From the NCBI GenBank assembly GCA_017547205.1, contig JAFYQH010000006.1, positions 41,495 through 105,494 of the forward strand: a stretch of DNA of 64,000 nucleotides. Direction: 5' to 3'. Position 1 is the first letter of the stretch. Each line of letters starts with the position of its first letter. A program made the translations under genes and the position numbers. The DNA is from Bacteroidaceae bacterium (GTDB taxonomy: Bacteria; Bacteroidota; Bacteroidia; Bacteroidales; Bacteroidaceae). Under the pieces are notes generated by a model. That model did no database searches. It saw nothing but the letters and a program-made list of their open reading frames with translations, and was not told where the DNA came from. Positions 39,195 to 47,200 of this stretch are shown here, piece by piece.

Positions 39195-41270
39195 ATGAAA
39201 AAGAATTTTATTTATACAGTGGCATTCCTTCTTTGCGGTGTTCTGTCTTTCAGTTCATGCGAGGATTTGCTTAATGTAGAGTCGGATCGCGTTGAGTATG
39301 AATTCGAGGATTGGACTCTGAATGACTCGGTATACTCAGTTCTGGGTATCCTTAAATCTGTTCAGGAGATCGGTGACCGTCAGGTTCTCCTAAATGAGTT
39401 GCGTGCCGATCTTATTACTCCGAACGGTGAAAAAGCTATTGAGAGTGTCAGACAGTTGTGTGAATACATCTATGATCTTGAAAATAATGAGTATCTTGAT
39501 GTCAAGGACTACTATACTATCATCAATAACTGTAATGTGTACCTTGCGCGTGTTGACACAACACTTGAGAAGAATCATGTGAAGTTGATGCTTCCCGAGT
39601 ATGTTGCAGTAAAGAGTGTACGTGCTTGGACATACCTGCAACTTGCAATAAATTATGGAAATGTACCATATTTTACAGAACCGATTCTTACCCATAGTGC
39701 TGCAGAAAACGTGATGAACAAACCAATGCTTTCACGTGAGCAGTTGATGACGAACCTTATCAATGAGATGCTTCCATTTGAGAATCCTGCGATTTACCGC
39801 ATGCCATCATGGGACAAGGACGGAAAGGTTCTGAAGTTCGGTTATGGTAATGGTGTCGATGTCGCTACAAAGCACTTGTTCATGCCGGTAAGAATGCTCT
39901 TGGGTGAGTTGTATCTATGGCGTGCTGCCGCTGGTGACTACAAGAAAGCAGCTAAGTGCTTCTATGATCATATAACAGGTTTCGGAACAAATGAGACTGC
40001 ACCCAAATATAAGGATAACAACTATTCTATAAAATACACATCTGAGGCGGGCAAGAGCCTTTCTGATAACTATTCAAGACGCTTCTCGCTCAAGGACTTT
40101 GCTGCACAGAGTGAAAACAGTGTCCTCATGATGATTCCTTATGCAAATAGTAACCTTATAGGTTCTACCTCTAACCTTGCTTCAATATTTGCACCGGAGA
40201 ATGACAAAGGTGGTGCGCAGGTATTCGCATCTCCCGGTATGATTTCTTTGGCGCGTCGCCAGATTTACCGTTACTATCAGGGTGAGGATCCTGATCGTCC
40301 TAAACTCGTTGAGTACAGCCATAACTATGAGTATCCTGGTGACTTGCGTATAAAGGCTACAACTTACTCTCAGTTGGGTGGTGAAGAAGATATGGATGAG
40401 TTTAACAATATAATTGGTAAATTCAATCTCGAGGATGGCGGCCTTGGTTCATTGAAGACATTCTATGTACCAACCCAGCGTACTACATGTATCGTACTCC
40501 AACGTCCCGAGCATGCGTATCTGCGATTTGCCGAGGCTCTTGCAGGTATGGCAAATGAAGGATATTCAGGTGCAGTCGAGTTGGCTATGGAAGTTCTTAA
40601 GGTTGGCGTGAAGAAGAATTATTCATTGCTCAAGAATCCTGTTTATGCCCAGCGTGAAAAGATAACTGCTAATGGCGATACTTTGAAGATATATGAAATT
40701 GATGAAGTAACAAAGGATACAATCGGTTTCAAGTATTTGATGGAGTCTTATCTGGCCTCATATGATGACTCATTAGGGTATAATTTCACAGCCGAAGCGT
40801 TTGAGGGTAACCTCGGTATCCACTCACGTGGTTCAGGTGACAGCGAGCGCAATGTATATTATGCACTTACCGATTCATGTATCGCTCGTTACAATGGTTG
40901 GACCGAGAAGCAGGATAATGTTGAGGTCATAACAAGGACTCTTACTTTGGAGGATTCTGTTACATATGTACGTGACCTTATAATCGATGAGCTTGCTCTT
41001 GAGTTTGCTTGGGAAGGTACACGTTATGGCGACCTTATGCGTTTTGCAAGAGCTATGAGCGATAATGACGTGATAGCAAAGCGTATCGCTGCCCGTGCTA
41101 TCGAGAACAGTGTCTCTTATCGTCATCCCGAGTTCCAGTATGAGCCTTCTCTCTATAGCAAGTTGTCCGATGAGTCAAACTGGTACCTGCCTCTCCCCGA
41201 AGGCGTAGTTGCACCAGTTGACCCTGAAGACCTTCCTGTAGATGATATTCCAACTACTGAAGGTGAGTGA
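39195..41270 (+). CDS. SusD/RagB-like surface lipoprotein, second set
   Basis: The product is 691 residues from the ATG at 39195 (MKKNFIYTVAFLLCG), with a lipobox Cys at about residue 22 (LSFSSC). The 18-codon longer frame from 39141 would place a hydrophilic stretch before the signal and would be read through the hairpin, so it is rejected. SusD signs are VKSVRAWTYLQLAINYGNVPYF and LALEFAWEGTRYGDLMRFAR. It is longer than usual and ends with an acidic, Pro-rich tail. It closes the second FAS1-SusC-SusD set, before a strong terminator. Confidence 0.9.
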   Translation: MKKNFIYTVAFLLCGVLSFSSCEDLLNVESDRVEYEFEDWTLNDSVYSVLGILKSVQEIGDRQVLLNELRADLITPNGEKAIESVRQLCEYIYDLENNEYLDVKDYYTIINNCNVYLARVDTTLEKNHVKLMLPEYVAVKSVRAWTYLQLAINYGNVPYFTEPILTHSAAENVMNKPMLSREQLMTNLINEMLPFENPAIYRMPSWDKDGKVLKFGYGNGVDVATKHLFMPVRMLLGELYLWRAAAGDYKKAAKCFYDHITGFGTNETAPKYKDNNYSIKYTSEAGKSLSDNYSRRFSLKDFAAQSENSVLMMIPYANSNLIGSTSNLASIFAPENDKGGAQVFASPGMISLARRQIYRYYQGEDPDRPKLVEYSHNYEYPGDLRIKATTYSQLGGEEDMDEFNNIIGKFNLEDGGLGSLKTFYVPTQRTTCIVLQRPEHAYLRFAEALAGMANEGYSGAVELAMEVLKVGVKKNYSLLKNPVYAQREKITANGDTLKIYEIDEVTKDTIGFKYLMESYLASYDDSLGYNFTAEAFEGNLGIHSRGSGDSERNVYYALTDSCIARYNGWTEKQDNVEVITRTLTLEDSVTYVRDLIIDELALEFAWEGTRYGDLMRFARAMSDNDVIAKRIAARAIENSVSYRHPEFQYEPSLYSKLSDESNWYLPLPEGVVAPVDPEDLPVDDIPTTEGE

Positions 41271-41284
41271 TTGAAGAGTAATAT

Positions 41285-41319
41285 GATTGGGGGAAACTGA
41301 TGTTTCTCCCAATCTTTTT
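41285..41319 (+). terminator. Terminator of the second SusC/SusD set
   Basis: Arms 41285-41297 and 41302-41314 pair over 13 bp (one G-U) with a 4-base loop, followed by TTTTT. It ends only 15-20 bases before the sirtuin start. Confidence 0.9.
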
Positions 41320-41334
41320 ATAATCTTATTTCTT

Positions 41335-42045
41335 ATGAAGAGAATTGTTCTGTTGACAGGTGCAGGAATGAGTGTGGAGAGCGGACTCAGCACTTTCAGA
41401 GGAGGTAATGGACTTTGGGACGAGTATCCGGTTGAACTTGTTGCCACTCCCGAAGGATATGAAAGTAATCCGGCATTGGTACTCGAATTCTACAATAAAC
41501 GCAGACGTGAATTGGCAAATGTCAAGCCTAACAGGGGACATGAACTTGTCGCTGCTCTGGAAAAGGAATACGATGTTACGGTGATAACACAGAATGTGGA
41601 CGACTTGCACGAACGTGCCGGCTCAACCAATGTGATACATCTGCATGGTGAACTTATGAAGGCATGCTCTTCAAAGGAACCGCAGAACCTACTCTATGTG
41701 CGCAGCTTCTCTGCGCCTACCGATGAAATCGCCATAGGTGATAAGGCTGCTGACGGCTCCCAGTTGCGTCCTTACATTGTGTGGTTTGGCGAGGCAGTTC
41801 CAATGATGAGCGATGCCATATCCGCATTGCGTAAAGGAATAGATATTTTCATAATTATAGGTACCTCGCTGAATGTATACCCCGCAGCGGGGCTGTTGAA
41901 CTATGTTCCTGTCGATGTTCCTGTGTATCTGATAGATCCTAACGAGGTGCATGTCAATGGTGTGCGCAATGTTACTGTAATACGCAAGGGTGCATCCGAG
42001 GGTATGCGCCTTCTATTAGATAATTATCTTTCAAAAATGAAATGA
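41335..42045 (+). CDS. cobB: Sirtuin NAD-dependent protein deacylase (class III, CobB-like)
   Basis: The product is 236 residues from the ATG at 41335 (MKRIVLLTGAGMS); a longer frame from 41287 begins inside the terminator stem and is rejected. NAD-binding motifs are GAGMSVESGLSTFRG, TQNVDDLH (Gln86, Asn87, Asp89) and the catalytic His104 in HLHGEL. Tyr53 and Arg56 (EFYNKRRR) form the YxxR pair that marks class III deacylases preferring acidic acyl groups such as succinyl. Only one Cys (CSSKEP) remains of the four zinc Cys. The terminator just upstream leaves little room for a promoter, so expression may depend on readthrough. Confidence 0.9.
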   Translation: MKRIVLLTGAGMSVESGLSTFRGGNGLWDEYPVELVATPEGYESNPALVLEFYNKRRRELANVKPNRGHELVAALEKEYDVTVITQNVDDLHERAGSTNVIHLHGELMKACSSKEPQNLLYVRSFSAPTDEIAIGDKAADGSQLRPYIVWFGEAVPMMSDAISALRKGIDIFIIIGTSLNVYPAAGLLNYVPVDVPVYLIDPNEVHVNGVRNVTVIRKGASEGMRLLLDNYLSKMK

Positions 42046-42099
42046 TTGTAGATTTGTAATTGTTAACGCTAAATTCCTTGCGTTTCTATAAAAAATTAC

Positions 42100-42107
42100 T
42101 AAATTTG
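42100..42107 (+). promoter_or_regulatory. Promoter for rubredoxin
   Basis: TAAATTTG at 42100-42107 is an exact -7 match, with CTTG (42077-42080) 19 bases upstream as the -33. It lies about 90 bases before the rubredoxin ATG. Confidence 0.65.
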
Positions 42108-42199
42108 CATTGTTGATATTTCATTCCACAAGAGAATGGTACTATGACGATGCGAACAAAGGTATTCCAACAGATGTTTAACAATAAAAATATATATCT

Positions 42200-42361
42200 A
42201 TGAAAAAGTATATCTGTACAGTATGTCAGTGGGTTTACGACCCCGAAATTGGTGACCCCGAACAGGGTATAGAACCAGGAGTGTCATTCGAGTCACTCCC
42301 CGATGATTATGTTTGTCCTCTTTGTGGAGTAGGTAAGGATGAGTTCGAGGTGACTGAATAA
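42200..42361 (+). CDS. Rubredoxin
   Basis: A 53-residue protein with the two knuckles YICTVC (Cys6, Cys9) and [10 protein letters not shown] (Cys39, Cys42) that bind one iron. The length and the acidic middle ([11 protein letters not shown]) are typical. It is a cytoplasmic one-electron carrier, often used in anaerobes for peroxide or superoxide reduction. It is a single-gene unit with its own promoter and terminator. Confidence 0.96.
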   Translation: MKKYICTVCQWVYDPEIGDPEQGIEPGVSFESLPDDYVCPLCGVGKDEFEVTE

Positions 42362-42382
42362 ACCAATATGCTCCCCGTACCA

Positions 42383-42418
42383 AAAGAGAGTCTACACACA
42401 CTGTAGTCTCTCTTTTTT
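42383..42418 (+). terminator. Rubredoxin terminator
   Basis: AAGAGAG..CTAC pairs with GTAG..CTCTCTT around a short ACACACT loop, followed by T6. Stem positions are about 42384-42395 and 42403-42414. Confidence 0.85.
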
Positions 42419-42529
42419 GCTAAATAATTGTGCTATATTGGCTTTAGGCAAGTAAAAATACGTAACTCTGCTGTTTTGTTTCCCCGAAGAAATAATATTC
42501 CATATGAGCATTGATTGTAAAAAAATGTT

Positions 42530-42537
42530 TATCTTTG
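42530..42537 (+). promoter_or_regulatory. -7 element ahead of the structured region
   Basis: TATCTTTG at 42530-42537 is an exact TAnnTTTG element with a following G-C step. A partial TTG (42511-42513) is the best -33. It would start a transcript near 42543, exactly where the structured segment begins. Confidence 0.6.
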
Positions 42538-42544
42538 CGATGTT

Positions 42545-42938
42545 AGTGGGGAGAAATCCACTAACGCAAGAAAGCATTTTGTTTAAGTCCAAAACTGAAA
42601 TTTCGCCAAAAATTAACGGAGGACCGGAGCAATCAATGCTCATACTGTGTATATGCAGGTAGTGTGCGTTCTGCACATCTCCCACGTATATATCACGGCG
42701 TGGGAATATTGTTTCTTCACCGTTCATTCCGTAAAGGCGTTTGGCGATGCCTCAGTTTTGTGGACGTAAGGCGACAAGTCTCACGTCTTTCTTGTTTTTA
42801 TACCCTAACAAATAAACCGTGCCGGGACTTCACGGACAGTATATGCACATTGCGCTTTAAAAGATTGCAACCTCTTTTGTAGTTCTCCTAGGTGCTCATC
42901 AGCGAGGTCTAAATAGCAATCTCTGTGCAATGTGTAAA
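42545..42938 (+). ncRNA. Candidate structured RNA or long structured leader, about 400 nt
   Basis: No credible protein frame is present, but many stems are. They are GTTAGTGG/CCACTAAC (42542-42565), GAGCA/TGCTC (42627-42641), TGTGC/GCACA (about 42663-42677), TCCCACG/CGTGGGA (about 42679-42704), AGGCGT/ATGCCT (about 42735-42752), GACGT/ACGTC (42763-42787) and CCGTG/CACGG (about 42818-42836). A long nested 3' domain has TGCACATTGC pairing GCAATGTGTA (about 42844-42938), with AGATTGC/GCAATCT and ACCTC/GAGGT inside it. I found none of the conserved marks of tmRNA, RNase P RNA or SRP RNA. It may be a free ncRNA or the leader of the gene at 43001. Confidence 0.5.
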
Positions 42939-43000
42939 CTGACAAAAAATGACAAATAAAAAGCGATTTTGTGTTACTAATTCTGCAAAAAAATAATACT

Positions 43001-43738
43001 ATGGGAAATCTATTAGAACTAGTAAGTGGTGAAATTCGGGCTTTCTTGAATTCGAGGAACATCGAGTATCATAAAAATGAAGAAAAGCTGTTCTATAACG
43101 AATGTCATTTGCAAATGGAACTGGCTACCTATCTAAAGCAAAGTAACAACTGCTATGACAATGTACACTTGGAATATTTTGTTCCGGGCAGTGCTGTAAT
43201 GGGGCAGATAAGAGCTTCGCTCTATCCTTTAGATGTTGAATACAAACCGCAGAATTTGTATATCGACATTGTTGTTGAGAAAGACGGGGAGTTCCTGCCA
43301 ATAGAACTTAAATACAAGACGGCTCCATTGGACGAGAATATATCCCGTTTTGGAGAGACAATCCCCAATGCCGATGTGCTAAAGAATCACGGAGCAAGAG
43401 ACTTGGGTGCCTATGACTTTTGGCGCGATGTCAATAGAATAGAATGTCTTATGAAACGTTTCGGCAATGTAAAGAACGGCATTGCACTGTTCCTTACCAA
43501 CGACCAAGGATATTGGACATTGCCCAAAGATGGAACAAACCCCAACTATGCAAACTTCAGTATGAAAGATGGTAAACACAGCCAGGAGAAGCATTGGCAA
43601 GGTAACACTGCTATGTCGGCAGCCCGTCCATCATTTAATGTAAATAAAGTATATGAATTGGAATGGTTGCCACAAAAAGAGAAAGGCTACAAATGGTCTA
43701 ATAAAGATTTCAGATACTGCTTGTTGAAAATCGAATAA
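43001..43738 (+). CDS. PD-(D/E)XK nuclease-like protein of unknown function
   Basis: The product is 245 residues from the ATG at 43001 (MGNLLELVSGEIR); the longer frame to 42971 adds ten unlikely residues. LYIDIVVEKDGEFLPIELKYK holds Asp89, Glu102 and Lys104 in the D-x(12)-E-x-K spacing of the PD-(D/E)XK nuclease fold, with a preceding acidic helix (ECHLQMELA). No signal peptide. It lies 14 bases before the BspA-like gene, so they probably share a transcript with the structured leader upstream. Nuclease activity is an inference from the motif; a defence or DNA-repair role is possible but unproven. Confidence 0.6.
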   Translation: MGNLLELVSGEIRAFLNSRNIEYHKNEEKLFYNECHLQMELATYLKQSNNCYDNVHLEYFVPGSAVMGQIRASLYPLDVEYKPQNLYIDIVVEKDGEFLPIELKYKTAPLDENISRFGETIPNADVLKNHGARDLGAYDFWRDVNRIECLMKRFGNVKNGIALFLTNDQGYWTLPKDGTNPNYANFSMKDGKHSQEKHWQGNTAMSAARPSFNVNKVYELEWLPQKEKGYKWSNKDFRYCLLKIE

Positions 43739-43752
43739 TTAATCATACTATT

Positions 43753-46700
43753 ATGAAACATTTAAAACATCTATTTACAGCACTGTTGTTGCTGCTTAGC
43801 GTGGCGGTAAATGCCCACGACTTTGAGGTAGGTGGCGTTTATTACAGCATCACAAACTCCACAACAAAAGAGGTTGCGGTGACATACAGAGGAACATCAT
43901 TCTCTGAATACTACGCATACACCGGCAGTGTGGTTATTCCCGAAACTGTTGTTTACAATGGTACAACATACAGCGTTACCAGTATTGGCTCTTATGCATT
44001 CTGTTTTTGCATCGATCTTACCGGTATTGTAACCCCCAATAGCGTTACAAGCATTGAAGATTATGCGTTCTATAATTGCTCTGGTCTTACCAGCGTTGTA
44101 ATAGGTAACAGCGTTAAAAGCATTGGAGATGATGCGTTCTCTGATTGCACCGGGCTTACAAGCATTGAAATCCCTAACAGCGTTACAAGTATTGCTGATT
44201 ATGCATTCAGTGGTTGTGATAACTTAAGAATTGTATATAATAATTCCTCTTTAGATATTATTGCCGGTACAAACGAGCATGGCCGTGTTGCGGCTTACGC
44301 AAATGCTGTTGTCAAGTTAGGCGATACATTAGAGAATGTGGGCGATTATACCTTTTATACCACAAACAACGTAACAACACTAGTTGGGTATACTGGAAAC
44401 GACTCTATAATATCATTGCCCCCCAATTATAATGGTAATAACTATACAATTGGAGCATATGCCTTCAGAAATTGTGCAATGTTGACAAGTGTAATAATTC
44501 CCAATAGCATAACATCAATAGAGAAAGGTGTATTTAGTAATTGTACAAACCTTGCATATGTAGAAATTCCTAACAGTGTTACAAGCATTGGGAGTCAAGC
44601 GTTTTACGGTTGCACTAGTCTAACAAGTGTAATAATTCCCAATAGCGTTACAAGCATTGACAATTATGCGTTCGCTTATTGCCGTGGCCTTACCAGCGCT
44701 GTAATAGGTAACAGCGTAACAAGCATTGAAGAGAGTGCGTTCTTTGGTTGCTCCGGCCTTACCAGCGTTGAAATCCCTAACAGCGTTACAAGTATTGGAG
44801 ATCGTGCGTTCGACGGTTGCTCCGGTCTTAAAGAGGTACACATAAGTAACATTTCAGCGTGGTGTAATATAGATTTTGGCAATTATTGTTCCAATCCGTT
44901 ATGTTGTGCAAAGAACCTATATTTGAATGGGGAATTAGTAACCAACCTTGTTGTACCCGATAGCGTTAATGGAATTAAAAAATATGCGTTCCAAGGTTTC
45001 TCTGGTCTTACAAGCGTTGTAATTGGTAACAGCGTTACAAGCATAGGTTCTTATGCGTTCAAAGGTTGCTCCGGTCTTACCAGCGTTGTAATTGGTAACA
45101 GCGTTACAAGCATTGGAAATAATGCGTTCGAAGGTTGCTCCGGTCTTACCAGCGCTGTAATAGGTAACAGCGTAACAAGCATTGGAGAGCACGCGTTCGA
45201 TAATTGCTCCGGTCTTACAAGCATTGAAATCCCTAACAGCGTAACAAGCATTGGAGAGTATGCGTTCTGTGATTGCACCGGGCTTACAAGCATTGAAATC
45301 CCTAACAGCGTTACAAGCATTGGAGATCGTGCGTTCTATAGTTGCAAAAGCCTTAATACCATAATAAATTTCTCAAATTTAACATTTACCAAACGTGCAA
45401 CTAACTACGGTCATATAGCACACTATGCAAATATCGTTGTAAATGCGCCTAATGGTTCTATAGAAGGTGATTTTATATTTGGCATTTATAATGGAGTAAA
45501 TACTTTGGCATTTTGTAACTCTGTTTCCAGTCTGTTTACAGACTGGACATCAACAAATAAAGCTAGCGAATCTAGTTCGTCAAAGACTTATACAATCTGT
45601 GCAAAAGAAGGAGATAGCATATCTTTTGATTGGATGGTAAGCTGTGAAAAGGATTGGGATGAATTAATAGTACAAATCAATAATACTCGTGTTTTGACAG
45701 AAAGTGGTGAGAATACAGGAAAATTTATATATACATTCCCTTTGGATGGAGTGTATACTATGACTGCATACTATGTTAAGGATGATGATGGAAGTGCTGG
45801 ACAGGACTGCGCTAAAATATATAATATAGTGTTCTCTGGCGGCACTATTGTCGATGTAGCTCTTCCCAATAGTTATAAGGGCGAGGATTATGTTATTGGC
45901 GCAGAGGTTTTCAAGAGTAGCAACCTTGGTAACATTACTATACCCGCTGCAGTGACAGGTGTCGGAGAAAAAGCCTTCTATGGATGTACTAGTCTTGTTG
46001 GTATCGTATCTGACATTCTTGCGGAAGATTTATTTGTACCTGGAGCAGATGCATTTACTGGTGTTGACAAAGCGACATGTACACTTTATATTCCTTATGG
46101 CTCAAAAGAGACTTACGCGGCAACTATAGGTTGGAAGGATTTTACAAATATTGTAGAAATGATTCCCACAGAGGTCATTGTTACCATCAACCAGTACGGC
46201 TGCGCAACCTATTGCTCACCTTACGCTCTTGACTTTAGCAATGTTGAGGGCCTGAAGGCATATGCTGCAACTGGTTATAAGTCAAATAGTCAAGTTGTGA
46301 CATTGACAAGAGTGCAGACAGCCGAGGCTGGTGTTGGTTTGTTCTTGAAGGGTGAGCCTGGTGAGTATGTCGTTCCGGTTATAGAGAGCACCGATGAACA
46401 CTCGTTGAATATGTTTGTGGGTACTCTTGAACAGACTGTAGTAAACAGCACCACTGGTGCAATGAGTAACTATAAATTTACAATTACCGATGGTGATGAA
46501 GTTCCTATGTTCTATCCATTCGAGGATAACACCACATTCAGTGCAGGTAAAGCATATCTGCAGATTCCTACTGCGTGGTTGCCGGTTACAGCACAGAAAT
46601 CCGTAAGCATTCGCTTCGACGATGGTGAGACAACAGATATTGATGAGGTGTTTGACGAGGTGAAAGGCGAGAACGGAACGGTGCAAGCTATTTATGACCT

Positions 46701-46773
46701 GCAAGGTCGTGTGGTAGAAAATCCAATAAATGGCATTTATATTGTAAATGGAAAGAAAGTAGTTATAAAGTAG
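43753..46773 (+). CDS. BspA-like leucine-rich repeat surface protein with T9SS-like C-terminal tail
   Basis: The 1006-residue protein has a Sec signal (FTALLLLLSVAVNA). It then has about 15 LRR_5-type repeats of 23 residues (consensus SGLTSVVIGNSVTSIGxxAF) in two main blocks, residues about 70-160 and 220-540. A middle region without repeats follows. The end reads AIYDLQGRVVENPINGIYIV then NGKKVVIK, resembling the C-terminal sorting tail of type IX secretion cargo. BspA-family proteins bind host matrix or bacteria; here the ligand is unknown. PorX and PorW homologues in this same window fit the T9SS reading. Confidence 0.88.
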   Translation: MKHLKHLFTALLLLLSVAVNAHDFEVGGVYYSITNSTTKEVAVTYRGTSFSEYYAYTGSVVIPETVVYNGTTYSVTSIGSYAFCFCIDLTGIVTPNSVTSIEDYAFYNCSGLTSVVIGNSVKSIGDDAFSDCTGLTSIEIPNSVTSIADYAFSGCDNLRIVYNNSSLDIIAGTNEHGRVAAYANAVVKLGDTLENVGDYTFYTTNNVTTLVGYTGNDSIISLPPNYNGNNYTIGAYAFRNCAMLTSVIIPNSITSIEKGVFSNCTNLAYVEIPNSVTSIGSQAFYGCTSLTSVIIPNSVTSIDNYAFAYCRGLTSAVIGNSVTSIEESAFFGCSGLTSVEIPNSVTSIGDRAFDGCSGLKEVHISNISAWCNIDFGNYCSNPLCCAKNLYLNGELVTNLVVPDSVNGIKKYAFQGFSGLTSVVIGNSVTSIGSYAFKGCSGLTSVVIGNSVTSIGNNAFEGCSGLTSAVIGNSVTSIGEHAFDNCSGLTSIEIPNSVTSIGEYAFCDCTGLTSIEIPNSVTSIGDRAFYSCKSLNTIINFSNLTFTKRATNYGHIAHYANIVVNAPNGSIEGDFIFGIYNGVNTLAFCNSVSSLFTDWTSTNKASESSSSKTYTICAKEGDSISFDWMVSCEKDWDELIVQINNTRVLTESGENTGKFIYTFPLDGVYTMTAYYVKDDDGSAGQDCAKIYNIVFSGGTIVDVALPNSYKGEDYVIGAEVFKSSNLGNITIPAAVTGVGEKAFYGCTSLVGIVSDILAEDLFVPGADAFTGVDKATCTLYIPYGSKETYAATIGWKDFTNIVEMIPTEVIVTINQYGCATYCSPYALDFSNVEGLKAYAATGYKSNSQVVTLTRVQTAEAGVGLFLKGEPGEYVVPVIESTDEHSLNMFVGTLEQTVVNSTTGAMSNYKFTITDGDEVPMFYPFEDNTTFSAGKAYLQIPTAWLPVTAQKSVSIRFDDGETTDIDEVFDEVKGENGTVQAIYDLQGRVVENPINGIYIVNGKKVVIK
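43954..45350 (+). repeat. 69-bp tandem coding repeats (LRR_5) in the BspA-like gene
   Basis: Units of 69 bases containing AACAGCGTTACAAGCATTGG recur many times, most regularly at 44640-44820 and 45000-45330. They encode the 23-residue LRR. Near-identity of adjacent copies suggests recent expansion and recombination-prone DNA. Confidence 0.85.
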
Positions 46774-46784
46774 TTAAGATATAT

Positions 46785-46961
46785 ATGAAAAAAGAATATA
46801 AAAGTCCTTTAGTTGCTGCGGTTTATCTTGATAGTGAACCGATAATGACTACGGCATCGGCAGAGCAAGGCGGTGCAAATGTCGGTAATAAGCCTGTAGG
46901 TGGCAATACTCCGGATTTGTCGGGCGAAAGCCGTGGTCAGTGGGGTAATCTTTGGAAGTAG
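46785..46961 (+). CDS. Small 58-residue peptide after the BspA-like gene
   Basis: The ATG at 46785 opens a frame of 58 residues beginning MKKEYKSPLVAAVYLDSEPI and ending GQWGNLWK, 11 bases after the BspA stop and just before a strong terminator. The C-terminal half is rich in Gly, Asn and Ser (EQGGANVGNKPVGG). Short proteins starting MKK-Y-P-V are common beside surface-protein genes in Bacteroidales, but no function is known to me. A secreted peptide or precursor is possible. No signal peptide or modification motif is clear. Confidence 0.55.
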   Translation: MKKEYKSPLVAAVYLDSEPIMTTASAEQGGANVGNKPVGGNTPDLSGESRGQWGNLWK

Positions 46962-46972
46962 TCCTCTTTAAT

Positions 46973-47010
46973 CAAATAGGGGTTCCGGAAAATTCCGGAA
47001 CCCCTATTTG
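46973..47010 (+). terminator. Terminator after the BspA operon (18-bp perfect stem)
   Basis: Arms 46973-46990 and 46993-47010 pair perfectly (core AGGGGTTCCGGAA) around a two-base loop. The right arm continues into the ygiQ-like duplicate. The T run is short (TTTG). Confidence 0.75.
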
Positions 47011-47060
47011 GTCTATACCCCCAGTTTCTTTATGAGGTCGGGTTGTCACTTTGTCGCAAC
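47001..47060 (-). pseudogene. Duplicate remnant of the 3' end of ygiQ
   Basis: The minus strand here reads QPDLIKKLGV then stop, after an in-frame stop five codons earlier. It matches the true end of ygiQ (RPDLIKKLGV, 48432-48470). The similarity spans about 55 bases and includes the arm of the preceding terminator (CCCTA-TTGGT-TATAC). The two copies bracket the AAA ATPase gene, so this looks like a target duplication left by an insertion. Confidence 0.7.
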
Positions 47061-47100
47061 AGTTGTTTATCCTATGAAATGCAAGAAAAATGTTTTCACT

Positions 47101-47132
47101 TTTGCTTTTTAATGCGAAAAGAGATATATTTG
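47101..47132 (+). promoter_or_regulatory. Promoter for the DUF4143-type ATPase
   Basis: TTTG (47101-47104) and TATATTTG (47125-47132) with exactly 20 bases between them form a full Bacteroidetes consensus promoter, about 70 bases before the ATG at 47201. Confidence 0.75.
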
Positions 47133-47200
47133 CAACGCATTGAACATTTTTGTTTATTGAATTGAGTATTTATATTAAATGTATTGAACATTTTGTGGAT

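Noticed and set aside
42392-42727. Minus-strand frame of 111 codons (MNGEETIFPRRDIYVGDV...)
   Set aside because: It runs across the rubredoxin terminator, a promoter and several RNA stems, has no promoter or neighbours of its own, and its composition follows the hairpins. More likely an artefact over a structured RNA.
42545-42938. tmRNA, RNase P RNA or SRP RNA
   Set aside because: None of the conserved elements (tRNA-like ends of tmRNA, the GAGGAAAGTCCGG and ACAGAAA blocks of RNase P RNA, the SRP tetraloop domain) is visible.
43960-45340. Regular 69-bp repeats resembling a CRISPR array
   Set aside because: They stay in one reading frame and encode leucine-rich repeats; there are no unique spacers of constant length and no cas genes.
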